57,387 nt of DNA from Burkholderiales bacterium LSUCC0115 (GTDB lineage: Bacteria > Pseudomonadota > Gammaproteobacteria > Burkholderiales > Burkholderiaceae_A), in the NCBI GenBank assembly GCA_009646425.1, contig WJBW01000002.1:500734-558120 (forward strand), in the 5' to 3' direction. The notes under the pieces were generated by a model. The model was not told the DNA's origin, did no database searches, and was given only the letters and a program-made list of their open reading frames with translations. Of the stretch, positions 9,359 to 17,111 are shown one piece after another. The first letter of the stretch is position 1, and each line of letters opens with the position of its first letter. A program made the position numbers and the translations under genes.

Positions 9359-9901
9359 ATGAAAACAGCAGCGCTCTCTCTTCTGATGCTTGGACTCCTG
9401 GCCGGTTGCGCGAGCGTCAGCCTGGATGACGACCCTGCCAATAAAAAACCGGCCTCGGCTCCGGTGAGCTCGGTCGATGTGGGTGGGGCCAAATCGACGG
9501 TCGTCGATCAGCCCGTCTCGGGCATTGCCGGTCTGACCGCAGAGGAACTGAAGCTCGCGGGCTACTCCATGGCTGGTGAGACCAGCATCTTTTTTGAATT
9601 CGACAGCATGGCCATTGGCAACCAGTACCAAGTCCTGCTGGAGCAGACCACCAAGTTTATGAAGGCCAACGCCCAGCGTGGCCTTCGGGTCGAGGGCAAT
9701 ACCGATGAGCGTGGCACAGCCGAGTACAACCTGGCCTTGGGCCAACGCCGGGCAGAGGCAGTGCGCCAGGCCTTGGGTCTGCTGGGTGCCGACGGCAAGC
9801 GCATCGAAGCCGTGAGCAACGGCGAAGAAAAGCCCCGCAGCACCGACCGCAGCGAGACTGGTTACAGCCAGAACCGTCGTGCGGATCTCTTCCTCAAGTA
9901 A
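9359..9901 (+). CDS. pal: Peptidoglycan-associated lipoprotein Pal
   Basis: This 180-residue outer-membrane lipoprotein tethers the outer membrane to peptidoglycan. It starts with a type II signal and lipobox LLAGC (Cys at residue 16), then a short linker and an OmpA-type domain: FFEFDSMAIGNQYQ, VEGNTDERGTAEYNLALGQR and SNGEEKPRSTDRSETGY. The Asp and Arg of the peptidoglycan-binding NxDxRGxxxYN motif are present. It is in the standard tolB-pal-cpoB order. A second, shorter relative is encoded at 45459-45950. Confidence 0.94.
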   Translation: MKTAALSLLMLGLLAGCASVSLDDDPANKKPASAPVSSVDVGGAKSTVVDQPVSGIAGLTAEELKLAGYSMAGETSIFFEFDSMAIGNQYQVLLEQTTKFMKANAQRGLRVEGNTDERGTAEYNLALGQRRAEAVRQALGLLGADGKRIEAVSNGEEKPRSTDRSETGYSQNRRADLFLK

Positions 9902-9919
9902 ACCGAATTGTCTGTGCCT

Positions 9920-10708
9920 ATGAAAGTCCTGCTTCGCGCACTGGTCTTGTCCAGTGGTCTCGCCCTACTCTCCGCTGCCCAGGCCCAGGGCTTGTTCTCA
10001 GATGACGAGGCGCGTCGCGCCATCTTGGATCTGCGGGGCAAGATCACTGCTCTCGAGACCGAGAACCAGTCGCTCGCCAATCGCCTCGATGGCATGGCCA
10101 AAGGTCAGCTCGATCTCTTTGGTCAGCTCGAGCGACTGCGCTCCGAGCTGGCAGCGATTCGCGGGGGAGTGGAGCAGAACTCCCAGGCCAGCACCGTGAA
10201 TGCGCAACAGCAAAAAGAACTCTTTCAGAGCCTAGAAAACCAATTGGCCCAGGCCAAGGCGCGTCTGGCCAAGTTTGAACCCCAGCCAGTCGAGGTTGGC
10301 GGGGAAACCTTGATGGCCCAGCCGGCCGAGAAAAAGCTCTTTGAACAGGCACGCGAACAGATGCAAGCCAAAGACTTCAAGGCGGCGGCTAGCAGCTTTT
10401 ATCGTTTCAACCAACGGTTTGAGGACTCCGCCCTGTCGCCCTACGCCCTAAACTATGAAGGCACCCTGCACTACGCCCTCAAAAACTATCCCTCTGCTCG
10501 TCGGGCCCTCGAGACCCTGGTGGACAAACATCCCAGCCACGCGATCACGGCTGATGGCATGCTGACCCTGGCTTCGGCCCAGATCGAATCTGAGCGCGTG
10601 ACCCAGGCGCGACAGACGCTGACCAACCTCACCAAGCAGTTTCCCAACACGCCCCAGGCCAAAATGGCCAGTGACCGCCTGAGGTCCCTCGTCGCCAAGA
10701 AGAAATAA
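9920..10708 (+). CDS. cpoB: Tol-Pal accessory protein CpoB (YbgF)
   Basis: CpoB coordinates peptidoglycan synthesis with outer-membrane constriction at the septum. The 262-residue precursor has a signal peptide (LVLSSGLALLSAAQAQ), an N-terminal coiled coil for trimerisation (about residues 30-105, with ALETENQSLANRLDGM), and C-terminal tetratricopeptide repeats (LFEQAREQMQAKDFKAAASS, YALKNYPSARRALETLVDKH). The ATG at 9920 is preferred over TTG 9908 because it leads straight into the signal peptide. It is the last gene of the tol-pal run. Confidence 0.92.
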   Translation: MKVLLRALVLSSGLALLSAAQAQGLFSDDEARRAILDLRGKITALETENQSLANRLDGMAKGQLDLFGQLERLRSELAAIRGGVEQNSQASTVNAQQQKELFQSLENQLAQAKARLAKFEPQPVEVGGETLMAQPAEKKLFEQAREQMQAKDFKAAASSFYRFNQRFEDSALSPYALNYEGTLHYALKNYPSARRALETLVDKHPSHAITADGMLTLASAQIESERVTQARQTLTNLTKQFPNTPQAKMASDRLRSLVAKKK

Positions 10709-10724
10709 CCGGTCGAACCACTTG

Positions 10725-11822
10725 ATGAATCCTCAGGAACTCGTGCAGCAAGCCCAATGGGTGATCTGGGTTGGCTTGTTCATCGGCGTTGTCCTTGGCG
10801 CCATCTCTCAGGCCTCCCGATTCTGCACACTGGGGGCAGTGGCCGATTGGGTCGGTACCGGTGATCGCAGTCGCATGCGCATGTGGGTGTTGGCCATGGC
10901 CACCGCCTTGCTGTCGACGCAACTGCTCATCGCGCTCACCGGCTTTGAGTCACAACAGACGGTCTATACCAGCAACCGACTGCTCTGGCTGTCCAACATC
11001 TTGGGTGGCCTGGTCTTTGGATTTGGCATGACCCTGGCCTCCGGCTGCGGTGTGCGAACCCTGGTTCGCATCGGCGAGGGCAGCCTCAAGGCCATCGTGG
11101 TGTTTCTGGTCATGGCAGTCGCGGCCTTCATGACCATGCGGGGACTCACCGGTGTCTGGCGGGTGAACACCATCGAGAAGGTTCAGGTGACGCTGCCGAC
11201 CAGCCAAGATCTGCCCAGTCTGCTGGCCCATGGCTTTGGCACAGCGGTGAATCAGATTCAGTTGCCTGTGGTGTTGTCTGTGGCCTTGCTCATGCTGCTC
11301 TTTGTGCTCAAGGGTCGACTCCACCGTCAGCCCATACGCCTGGCCGCGGGACTCGTCATCGGCGGACTGGTCACAGCAGGATGGTGGGCCACGGGCGTGC
11401 TTGGCTTCGTGTCGGAGCATCCTGAAACGCTTGAAAAGGCCTTCTTGGCCACCAACTCCAAGAGCCCTGAGAGCCTAACGTTCGTTGGGCCACTGGCCTA
11501 CAGCCTGGAGTTGCTGATCTACTGGAGCGACCGAAACCAGATCTTTAGTTTTGCAGTCGCAACGGTCCTGGGGGTGATCCTTGGCTCAGCCGGTTCAGCC
11601 CTGCTGCGAGGACGTTTTAAGTGGGAGGCCTTCAAGACCACCCAGGACATGGCCAATCACCTGGTTGGCGCCTTGCTCATGGGCATTGGCGGTGTGGTGG
11701 CCATGGGTTGCACCATGGGCCACGGCCTCAGTGGGCTCTCCCTGCTCTCCCTGGGCTCACTGCTCACCACCGTCAGCATCATTGGTGGAGCGGCCCTCGG
11801 CCTTCGCTGGCTCTCGCGCTAG
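10725..11822 (+). CDS. YeeE/YedE family membrane protein (probable sulfur-compound importer)
   Basis: This is a polytopic inner-membrane protein of about 365 residues with two internally similar halves. Each half carries family Cys motifs: ASRFCTLGAVADW and ASGCGVRTLVRIGEGSLK in the first, and AMGCTMGHGLSGLSLLSLGS in the second. These conserved cysteines match the YeeE/TsuA family, whose characterised member takes up thiosulfate; the exact substrate here is inference. A second sulfur-type transporter (TauE/SafE) follows after a tRNA gene. The start is ATG 10725, with TTG 10722 adjacent. Confidence 0.85.
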   Translation: MNPQELVQQAQWVIWVGLFIGVVLGAISQASRFCTLGAVADWVGTGDRSRMRMWVLAMATALLSTQLLIALTGFESQQTVYTSNRLLWLSNILGGLVFGFGMTLASGCGVRTLVRIGEGSLKAIVVFLVMAVAAFMTMRGLTGVWRVNTIEKVQVTLPTSQDLPSLLAHGFGTAVNQIQLPVVLSVALLMLLFVLKGRLHRQPIRLAAGLVIGGLVTAGWWATGVLGFVSEHPETLEKAFLATNSKSPESLTFVGPLAYSLELLIYWSDRNQIFSFAVATVLGVILGSAGSALLRGRFKWEAFKTTQDMANHLVGALLMGIGGVVAMGCTMGHGLSGLSLLSLGSLLTTVSIIGGAALGLRWLSR

Positions 11823-11883
11823 AGTCGTCGGCCTTGCCGCCACTCTCGCTGCCCGGCTCATCAGGGGCCTGGCCTGTGGTCGT

Positions 11884-11912
11884 TTGACCCAGACGCCCGC
11901 AATCTCTACAAT
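11884..11912 (+). promoter_or_regulatory. Sigma-70 promoter of the tRNA-Lys gene
   Basis: A -35 box TTGACC at 11884-11889 and a -10 box TACAAT at 11907-11912 are separated by exactly 17 bases. The following GGCGGGC is a GC-rich discriminator, as in stringently controlled stable-RNA promoters. Transcription would start near 11919, about ten bases before the mature tRNA. No terminator lies between the tRNA and the TauE-type gene, so this promoter may also serve downstream genes. Confidence 0.75.
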
Positions 11913-11928
11913 GGCGGGCTTCAGTAAA

Positions 11929-12004
11929 GGGTTGTTAGCTCAGTCGGTAGAGCAGCGGACTTTTAATCCGTTGGTCGCAGGTTCGAATCCTGCACAACCC
12001 ACCA
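11929..12004 (+). tRNA. tRNA-Lys (anticodon UUU)
   Basis: The 76-base sequence folds as a complete tRNA. The acceptor stem GGGTTGT pairs with ACAACCC. The D arm is GCTC-AGTCGGTA-GAGC. The anticodon arm GCGGA-CTTTTAA-TCCGT presents anticodon TTT. The variable loop is short. The T arm GCAGG-TTCGAAT-CCTGC is canonical, and the 3' CCA is encoded at 12002-12004. It reads both AAA and AAG. Confidence 0.97.
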
Positions 12005-12017
12005 CTCCCCTCTCGTC

Positions 12018-12851
12018 TTGGATGCACTCAGCACAACCCAGCTGGTTTTGATCGGTCTGATCTTCGTCTGGAGCGGCATCGTCCGCAGTGGACTGGGATT
12101 CGGCGGCGCTGTCTTGTCCCTGCCTTTTTTCCTGCTGGTGGCCGACGACCCCCTGCTCTTTCTGCCCCCCATTGCGATTCACCTGCTCGTCTTCTCTGGT
12201 TGGATTACCTGGCAGAGCCACCGAAAAAATCAACAGGCCCGTCGAGAGCAGGCCCAGGCTCAGACCAATGCTCAGGCCAATGGTCATGCCACCGCGGCCA
12301 CGCCAACCCAGACGGCCAGCAATGTGGACTGGGGCTTTCTAAAGCGAGCCCTGAAGATCATGATCGTGCCCAAAATCATCGGCGTCATTGGGTTGCTCAC
12401 GATTGAGCCTCGGCTAATGACCGTCATCATCTTTGGCATCGTCTTGGTCTATGCGATTGGCTACGTGATCAATCGCCCTGTCCGCAGCCAACACCCCTGG
12501 GTCGAGCGCGGCCTGCTGATGCTCGGCGGCTACGTCAGCGGCACCTCGCTCACCGGTGCGCCGCTGATCATCAGCATCTTTGCGCGCCACGTCGCCAAGC
12601 ACCAACTCCGGGACACGCTCTTTGTCTTGTGGTTCATTCTGGTGACCATCAAGATGATCTCGTTTGTGGCCGCCGGCGTAGACCTGCAGCTCAAGGCCCA
12701 GCTCTGGGCGTTCCCCTGCGCCCTGGTGGGCCACTTGATCGGCCAGCGCCTGCACCAACGCCTGGTGGCGGCAGAGACCCCACAGTTTTTTAGGCTACTG
12801 GGACTGGCCCTGATTGTGATCAGTCTGGTGGGCCTCAGTGGTACGATCTAG
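12018..12851 (+). CDS. TauE/SafE family sulfite/organosulfonate exporter
   Basis: This 277-residue polytopic protein has about eight membrane helices. It opens with LVLIGLIFVWSGIVRSGLGF followed by GGAVLSLPFF, the TauE/SafE signature; a charged cytoplasmic loop (residues about 70-108, Gln/Ala-rich) separates the halves. The second half has GGYVSGTSLTGAPLIISIFA and VGHLIGQRLHQRL, matching the second family repeat. Characterised relatives export sulfite, sulfoacetate or similar anions. It starts 13 bases after the tRNA and is followed after 4 bases by the TPR gene, so the genes may be co-transcribed. Confidence 0.85.
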   Translation: MDALSTTQLVLIGLIFVWSGIVRSGLGFGGAVLSLPFFLLVADDPLLFLPPIAIHLLVFSGWITWQSHRKNQQARREQAQAQTNAQANGHATAATPTQTASNVDWGFLKRALKIMIVPKIIGVIGLLTIEPRLMTVIIFGIVLVYAIGYVINRPVRSQHPWVERGLLMLGGYVSGTSLTGAPLIISIFARHVAKHQLRDTLFVLWFILVTIKMISFVAAGVDLQLKAQLWAFPCALVGHLIGQRLHQRLVAAETPQFFRLLGLALIVISLVGLSGTI

Positions 12852-12855
12852 CCCA

Positions 12856-13947
12856 ATGAACGCATTTCGGTCCCGCCCTTTTTTGGTTGCTGCCACCATC
12901 ACGGCGGGTCTCTGCTCCTCCGTTGTAGCCATCAAGCCGGTCCAGGCGAACATCGACAAGCGTCAGGCCTATAACCAGATCGAAAATGGGCAGATTCAGT
13001 CGGTTAAAAGCCGCCTGCAAGAAGAGCTCCGCAAAAACCCCGCCAACCTGCAGGCCGCCAACGATCTGGCAGTCGTCCTGATTGCAGAGAACCAATCCGA
13101 TGCAGCCCGTGGGGTCTTGGAATCCGCCTTGCTGGCCCACCCCAGCGCCTCTGATGCCTTTAAGAATCTTCGAGAATTGGCGGCCAGGCAGTATGCCGAC
13201 GCCTACGCCAAGGCCATGGGCACCCAGTCCAAGCGCAAAGACGAGCCCATTCGTGGGGCCCAGCTAGAGTCTCAGCAGGTCAAACGGGCCATCGCCCTGG
13301 CCGATGCCAAAGCCCAAGAGGCTGCCCGTCAGGCCAAGTTGGCTGCTGAGCGGGCCGAGGCAGAGCGTCAAGCCAAATTGGCGGCCGAGCAGGCTCGCCT
13401 GGCTGCGGCCGAAAAGGCCAAGCGTGAGGCCGAGCAACAGGCGGCGGCTGCCGCTGCCGCCAAGGCAGCCCAAGTCGCTCAGGTCAACAAGCCAGCCGAA
13501 CCCACTGCTCTCGCTGCTGCCAAGCCAGCCGCTCAGCCCGCTCCAGTCGTTGCAGCAGCTCCCAATGCAGCCCCCGCTGCTGATCAAGCAGCGCCCGCGG
13601 CTGGCGCGGCAGGTGATGAGGCGCTCAAGCAGGCTGTGCTGGCCTGGGCCGACAGCTGGGAGAAGAAGAACTTCAAGAAATACGCTGGGTTTTACAGCGA
13701 GACCTTCAAAGCCGCCAAGTTTCCTTCCAAAGCCAAATGGATCGACTACCGTCGTCCCCGTGTCCTGAACAAGGGCCGGATTTCCGTTCGCGTGGATAAT
13801 ATCGAGGTGAAAGCCGTTGGCGCCAACACGCGCGAGGTGAAATTCCTCCAGAGGTATGAATCCGGCACGCTGCGTGTTCGCACCACCAAAAAACAGCTAT
13901 GGGTACTAGAAGGGTCGTCTTGGAGAATCCGTTCAGAAGAAAGCTAG
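12856..13947 (+). CDS. Exported TPR protein with C-terminal Cds6-type domain
   Basis: The 363-residue protein has an N-terminal signal or anchor (FLVAATITAGLCSSVVAIKP) and tetratricopeptide-like helices (about residues 35-115, with IQSVKSRLQEELRKNPANLQ). A long Ala/Lys/Glu coiled region (about residues 140-210) and an Ala/Pro linker follow. The C-terminal 105 residues form an NTF2-like domain (VLAWADSWEKKNFKKYAGFY to KKQLWVLEGSSWRIRSEES) of the kind attached to some L,D-transpeptidases (Cds6 type). The same fold recurs in the protein at 15027, and an L,D-transpeptidase gene lies between and overlaps this one. A scaffold role for the transpeptidase is inference. Confidence 0.75.
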   Translation: MNAFRSRPFLVAATITAGLCSSVVAIKPVQANIDKRQAYNQIENGQIQSVKSRLQEELRKNPANLQAANDLAVVLIAENQSDAARGVLESALLAHPSASDAFKNLRELAARQYADAYAKAMGTQSKRKDEPIRGAQLESQQVKRAIALADAKAQEAARQAKLAAERAEAERQAKLAAEQARLAAAEKAKREAEQQAAAAAAAKAAQVAQVNKPAEPTALAAAKPAAQPAPVVAAAPNAAPAADQAAPAAGAAGDEALKQAVLAWADSWEKKNFKKYAGFYSETFKAAKFPSKAKWIDYRRPRVLNKGRISVRVDNIEVKAVGANTREVKFLQRYESGTLRVRTTKKQLWVLEGSSWRIRSEES

Positions 13948-15005
13948 TCTGGGTCGGTGCGCTGGTGATCAGTGCACTGGTCATCGTGGCGTCTGTAGAT
14001 CAGACGCCCAGCGTGGCAGCCCCTGATCGCAAGGCCCCGATTGACCAAACCCTTCGTGCGGCCATCGAGCAGAGCCTCATGGCCAATCCCGAGCAGGCCG
14101 TGGCCAGCGCCTCCCAAGCGGCCAGCCTAGAACCCAAATCCAGGCTCGCTCACTGGCTTGCCGCGCAGTCGGTCCTCACCCTAGCCGGCGATGTCCCCAA
14201 GATTCGCAAAAAGGACCGCGACCTTCTGGCTGAGGCCGGTGTTCGCCTCTACGCGCCACCTGCGGGTCATCTGCCCGCCTCGTTGCTTCATCTGCAAGAT
14301 CATCCTCAGCTGGGTCGCTACAGCCTATTGGTGGACCTGTCCGTCTCTCGCATCTTTATCTTCAAAGCAAATGCTCAGACTGGCCTTCCCGAGCTCGTGG
14401 ATCAGTTCTACACCACGCTGGGTCTGTCGGGTGCCGACAAACAAAAAGAGGGTGACCGTCGAACCCCCATCGGCGTGTATCGCCTGGTCAAAGAAATCCA
14501 AAACCCGCGGGCCGATGGCTTCTTGGGCAAGCTGGCCATCACCCTGGACTACCCCAACCCCGAGGACAAACGGCAGGGCAGGACTGGCAGCGGCATCTGG
14601 ATTCACGGCGTGCCAGACGATGTGCATGTCCGCCCACCAAAGGCCTCGGATGGCTGCCTGGCCATCTCCAATGACGACATGATTCGCATCAAAAAGTATG
14701 TGGACTATGGCAAGTCCTACATCATGATTGCCAAGAAGATCGACTGGCTCCCCTTAGACCAATGGCGTGGCCACAGCCAGCGCATCACCAAGGCGCTTCT
14801 TCAGGCCGCAACACCAGCCCAAGACAAAGCAGTCGGCCCTGGCAAGCAAGGTGCCTCGTCGCCCCAGTTGTTGGCTATTTTTGATCCCGGACCAGATCGT
14901 TCTGTGGTCACCTTAACTGGCCAGCCAAAGAGCGTCACGCGTCAATTCATCGAGCGTCAGGCCCTACAGCCTGATCGCCTGGCCCAGAGTCCAGCCTCGA
15001 AGTAG
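13899..15005 (+). CDS. L,D-transpeptidase (YkuD domain), membrane-anchored or exported
   Basis: This 368-residue enzyme should form 3-3 crosslinks in peptidoglycan or attach proteins to it. An N-terminal hydrophobic segment (LVWVGALVISALVIVASV) directs it to the periplasm. The YkuD domain (about residues 140-285) contains His236 in WIHGVPDDVHV and catalytic Cys253 in SDGCLAISNDDM; Asp replaces the second His of the common SHGC motif, as in the YafK/ErfK-like branch. ATG 13899 overlaps the preceding gene by 49 bases. TTG 13920, preceded by AGAAGGG, is an attractive alternative start. Both neighbours encode Cds6-type domains. Confidence 0.88.
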   Translation: MGTRRVVLENPFRRKLVWVGALVISALVIVASVDQTPSVAAPDRKAPIDQTLRAAIEQSLMANPEQAVASASQAASLEPKSRLAHWLAAQSVLTLAGDVPKIRKKDRDLLAEAGVRLYAPPAGHLPASLLHLQDHPQLGRYSLLVDLSVSRIFIFKANAQTGLPELVDQFYTTLGLSGADKQKEGDRRTPIGVYRLVKEIQNPRADGFLGKLAITLDYPNPEDKRQGRTGSGIWIHGVPDDVHVRPPKASDGCLAISNDDMIRIKKYVDYGKSYIMIAKKIDWLPLDQWRGHSQRITKALLQAATPAQDKAVGPGKQGASSPQLLAIFDPGPDRSVVTLTGQPKSVTRQFIERQALQPDRLAQSPASK

Positions 15006-15026
15006 CGGCCCCTAGCCAGACTCGGC

Positions 15027-15668
15027 GTGCAGCTTCGCAACACCCTCATCTTCGGACTGTCCATCGCCGGCATTGCAGTGGCCGGTTGGCGCCTGTCTTC
15101 TGGCGATACCGTCATGCCCATGCCGCTGAATTCGCCCATCAACACGGTGGCGCTCAGCACCGCCAACGTCTTCTCACCGAGGCTCGAGACGCACAGCAAT
15201 CCCAACGTCTCCGGCTACCAGCCCTCAACGGCGACTGGAGCCCAGTCGGGTTCGAGCACTGGTGGCGCATCGATCACAACCAAGTCTACTCAGCCGGTCT
15301 CAACAGTCGAAATCGAGACCCAGGGCGACCTGATCAACCTGCGAGCCGTGAGGCAGGCGGTCGAGGCGTGGCGCCTGGCCTGGGAGAAAAAGGATCATGG
15401 GGCCTACCTGGGCTTCTATCACGCCGAATTTCGTGGTCGGGCGCTCTTTAGCAGCCAAAAGCGTCGGGTCATGAGCCGTGCCAAATTCATTCAGGTCCGG
15501 CTCAAAGACTTGGAAGTCGAGGAGGAATCCATCAACCGCTTCCAGGTCTCTTTTCAGCAGACCTACAGCTCAGACAATTACGTCAGTACGGTTGAAAAGA
15601 TTCAGGTCTGGGTCTTGGTCGATGGCCAACTCAGAATCGTGTCAGAGCGAAGCATCGAGAACGACTAG
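15027..15668 (+). CDS. Exported protein with Cds6-type domain, partner of the L,D-transpeptidase
   Basis: The protein has 213 residues and a GTG start. An N-terminal hydrophobic segment (TLIFGLSIAGIAVAGW) is followed by a Ser/Thr-rich low-complexity stretch and a C-terminal NTF2-like domain: AVEAWRLAWEKKDHGAYLGF, FIQVRLKDLEVEEESINRF, VEKIQVWVLVDGQLRIVSE. This domain aligns by eye with the end of the protein at 12856 (AW-WEKK-Y-FY-F pattern). The gene is 21 bases after the L,D-transpeptidase gene, so the three form one operon. Its TAG stop overlaps the stop of the opposite-strand gene by 4 bases. Confidence 0.72.
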   Translation: MQLRNTLIFGLSIAGIAVAGWRLSSGDTVMPMPLNSPINTVALSTANVFSPRLETHSNPNVSGYQPSTATGAQSGSSTGGASITTKSTQPVSTVEIETQGDLINLRAVRQAVEAWRLAWEKKDHGAYLGFYHAEFRGRALFSSQKRRVMSRAKFIQVRLKDLEVEEESINRFQVSFQQTYSSDNYVSTVEKIQVWVLVDGQLRIVSERSIEND

Positions 15669-16300
15669 GCGGTGGCCCGCCGGGCCAACCAGGCCAGCAG
15701 GCGTTGCATACAGGCCGGACAGATCACCATCAAAAGCTTCACCAGCGACAAGCCCAAGACCACACCGACCAGGTCTCCAATCGTCATGCCCACCAGATTC
15801 AAAAGGCTCTGGCCCATGGCCTCTTGGCCACTCCAGACGGCACCGTGAATCAGCGCATTGAGCAGACTGCACAGGACCGACAAGACCAAGAAGGACGGCC
15901 AGGTCAGCCCATCGCCTCGGATGAAGTCCGAAGTCACCAGTCGACGCAGCAACCAGTAGGCCAACACAGGGGCGAGTGCTGAACTCAGCGCATTGGTCAG
16001 GGCCATGGTCATCGTGTCCCCCACGACTGCCATCCCAATGAAAAACGACCCCAGAAAAATTCCGAACACACCCGCGCCCCCGGCCACCACCACCGCCACC
16101 ACTCGGGCGAAGGCCGGCAGAAAGACCAGAGACACCCGGTCTGGGACCACATCAAAAAACGGACCGACCAGGGTGTTGATCTGCCAGAGCAGAACAAACA
16201 GCACAGCAAACCCCAGGGCCCAGCCTAGCGGCCGCTCGGGGGCCTGCAGACAGAGGGAGGAAACTAGGCTGCTGCCTAGCCTTTGAAGGCGTTCGCCCAC
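15665..16300 (-). CDS. Integral membrane protein resembling a stand-alone MASE1 sensor module
   Basis: This 211-residue very hydrophobic protein has about six membrane segments (for example WALGFAVLFVLLWQINTLVG and VFGIFLGSFFIGMAVVGDTM). The patterns VFLPAFARVVAVVVAGGAGV and ALTNALSSALAPVLAYWLL recall MASE1 membrane sensor domains, which normally precede a histidine kinase or diguanylate cyclase. No output domain is present. The GTG start at 16300 lies within the end of the winged-helix gene (25-base overlap), so the two are likely coupled. Function is unknown; the MASE1 resemblance is a tentative reading. Confidence 0.55.
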   Translation of the reverse strand: MGERLQRLGSSLVSSLCLQAPERPLGWALGFAVLFVLLWQINTLVGPFFDVVPDRVSLVFLPAFARVVAVVVAGGAGVFGIFLGSFFIGMAVVGDTMTMALTNALSSALAPVLAYWLLRRLVTSDFIRGDGLTWPSFLVLSVLCSLLNALIHGAVWSGQEAMGQSLLNLVGMTIGDLVGVVLGLSLVKLLMVICPACMQRLLAWLARRATA

Positions 16301-16620
16301 GAGGCTACCTGCTCGTCGAGCTTCTTGATGAGACGCATGGCCTTGTCCGTTGGCGTAACGATGCGCCGACGGGTGTCGATGGTGTCCACCTGAAAATGCA
16401 GCAACCCATGGTTCTCAAGAATCGAGAGACACTTGTGGACCGTCGCAGGCGAGGCCACATGAGACTCGGTGACGATGGTCTGCACAAACGTGGGCTCTGA
16501 CGGATTGTGATGCTCCACCACCCACTCCAAGAGACGCTGACTGCGCTCGTCGAGCTGGCCCATCTCGGTGGTCTGTGCAACTGCTTCCAATAGGGTGCGC
16601 AAGTTCAGCCATGGATTCAT
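16276..16620 (-). CDS. Small winged-helix (MarR-like) transcriptional regulator
   Basis: The 114-residue protein begins at the ATG at 16620, preceded by AAAGGA; the open frame upstream of it runs through the hup terminator. A winged helix is visible: FVQTIVTESHVASPATVHKC is the helix-turn-helix region, LSILENHGLLHFQVD the recognition helix side, and TIDTRRRIVTPTDKAMRLIK the wing. This matches MarR-type or similar cytoplasmic DNA-binding proteins. The gene is co-oriented with, and overlaps, the MASE1-like membrane protein gene, which it may control. Confidence 0.7.
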   Translation of the reverse strand: MNPWLNLRTLLEAVAQTTEMGQLDERSQRLLEWVVEHHNPSEPTFVQTIVTESHVASPATVHKCLSILENHGLLHFQVDTIDTRRRIVTPTDKAMRLIKKLDEQVASWANAFKG

Positions 16621-16668
16621 AGGGTGTCCTTTGGTAGGTGTCGAAGACTTCGCTAAATTGTATACGTT

Positions 16669-16705
16669 AAAAAAAGAAAAACCCGAGCCCACGGGCTCGG
16701 GTTTT
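16669..16705 (-). terminator. Rho-independent terminator of hupB
   Basis: A perfect 13-base inverted repeat, AAAACCCGAGCCC (16678-16690) and GGGCTCGGGTTTT (16693-16705), folds into a hairpin. On the minus strand it is followed by a T-rich run (complement of the A-tract at 16669-16680). It lies 16 bases after the hupB stop and before the winged-helix gene, separating the two leftward units. Confidence 0.92.
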
Positions 16706-16720
16706 CTTGAAAACAGAGAC

Positions 16721-17002
16721 TTACTTACGCTTGTTGACGGCGTCTTTGAAAGCCTTGCCAGCGGTGAACTTCACGGTCTTGGCTGCGGCAATCTTGATGG
16801 TCTCGCCAGTGCGGGGGTTACGGCCGGTACGAGCGGCACGCTTGCCCGAACCGAAGGTACCGAAGCCCACGAGCTGAACAGAGTCGCCCTTGGTCACGGC
16901 TTTGACGATGGTGGCGATAACAGCACCAATGACTTCGTCGGTTTTGGATTTGGAAAGGTCAGTGGCGTTGGCCACGGCTTCGATCAGATCTGCTTTGTTC
17001 AT
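16721..17002 (-). CDS. hupB: DNA-binding protein HU
   Basis: HU is the abundant nucleoid protein that bends and constrains DNA. The 93-residue sequence is full length: [20 protein letters not shown] at the N-terminus, [20 protein letters not shown] in the core, the DNA-grasping beta-arm with [14 protein letters not shown], and [15 protein letters not shown] at the end. The start at 17002 is preceded by GAGGGACC. The gene is monocistronic, with its own terminator downstream. Confidence 0.96.
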   Translation of the reverse strand: MNKADLIEAVANATDLSKSKTDEVIGAVIATIVKAVTKGDSVQLVGFGTFGSGKRAARTGRNPRTGETIKIAAAKTVKFTAGKAFKDAVNKRK

Positions 17003-17111
17003 GGTCCCTCTTGATGTAAGAGTTGTAGTTGGAAAACGAAGTGTAGCAATGGTTGACGAACTTTGCGCGCACCCTGGTGTTTCCCCCATGCGATTCTGGC
17101 AAGATGCTGCC

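Noticed and set aside
16890-17111. N-terminal extension of trmB
   Set aside because: The extension overlaps hupB and its control region in antisense, and TrmB proteins do not have it.
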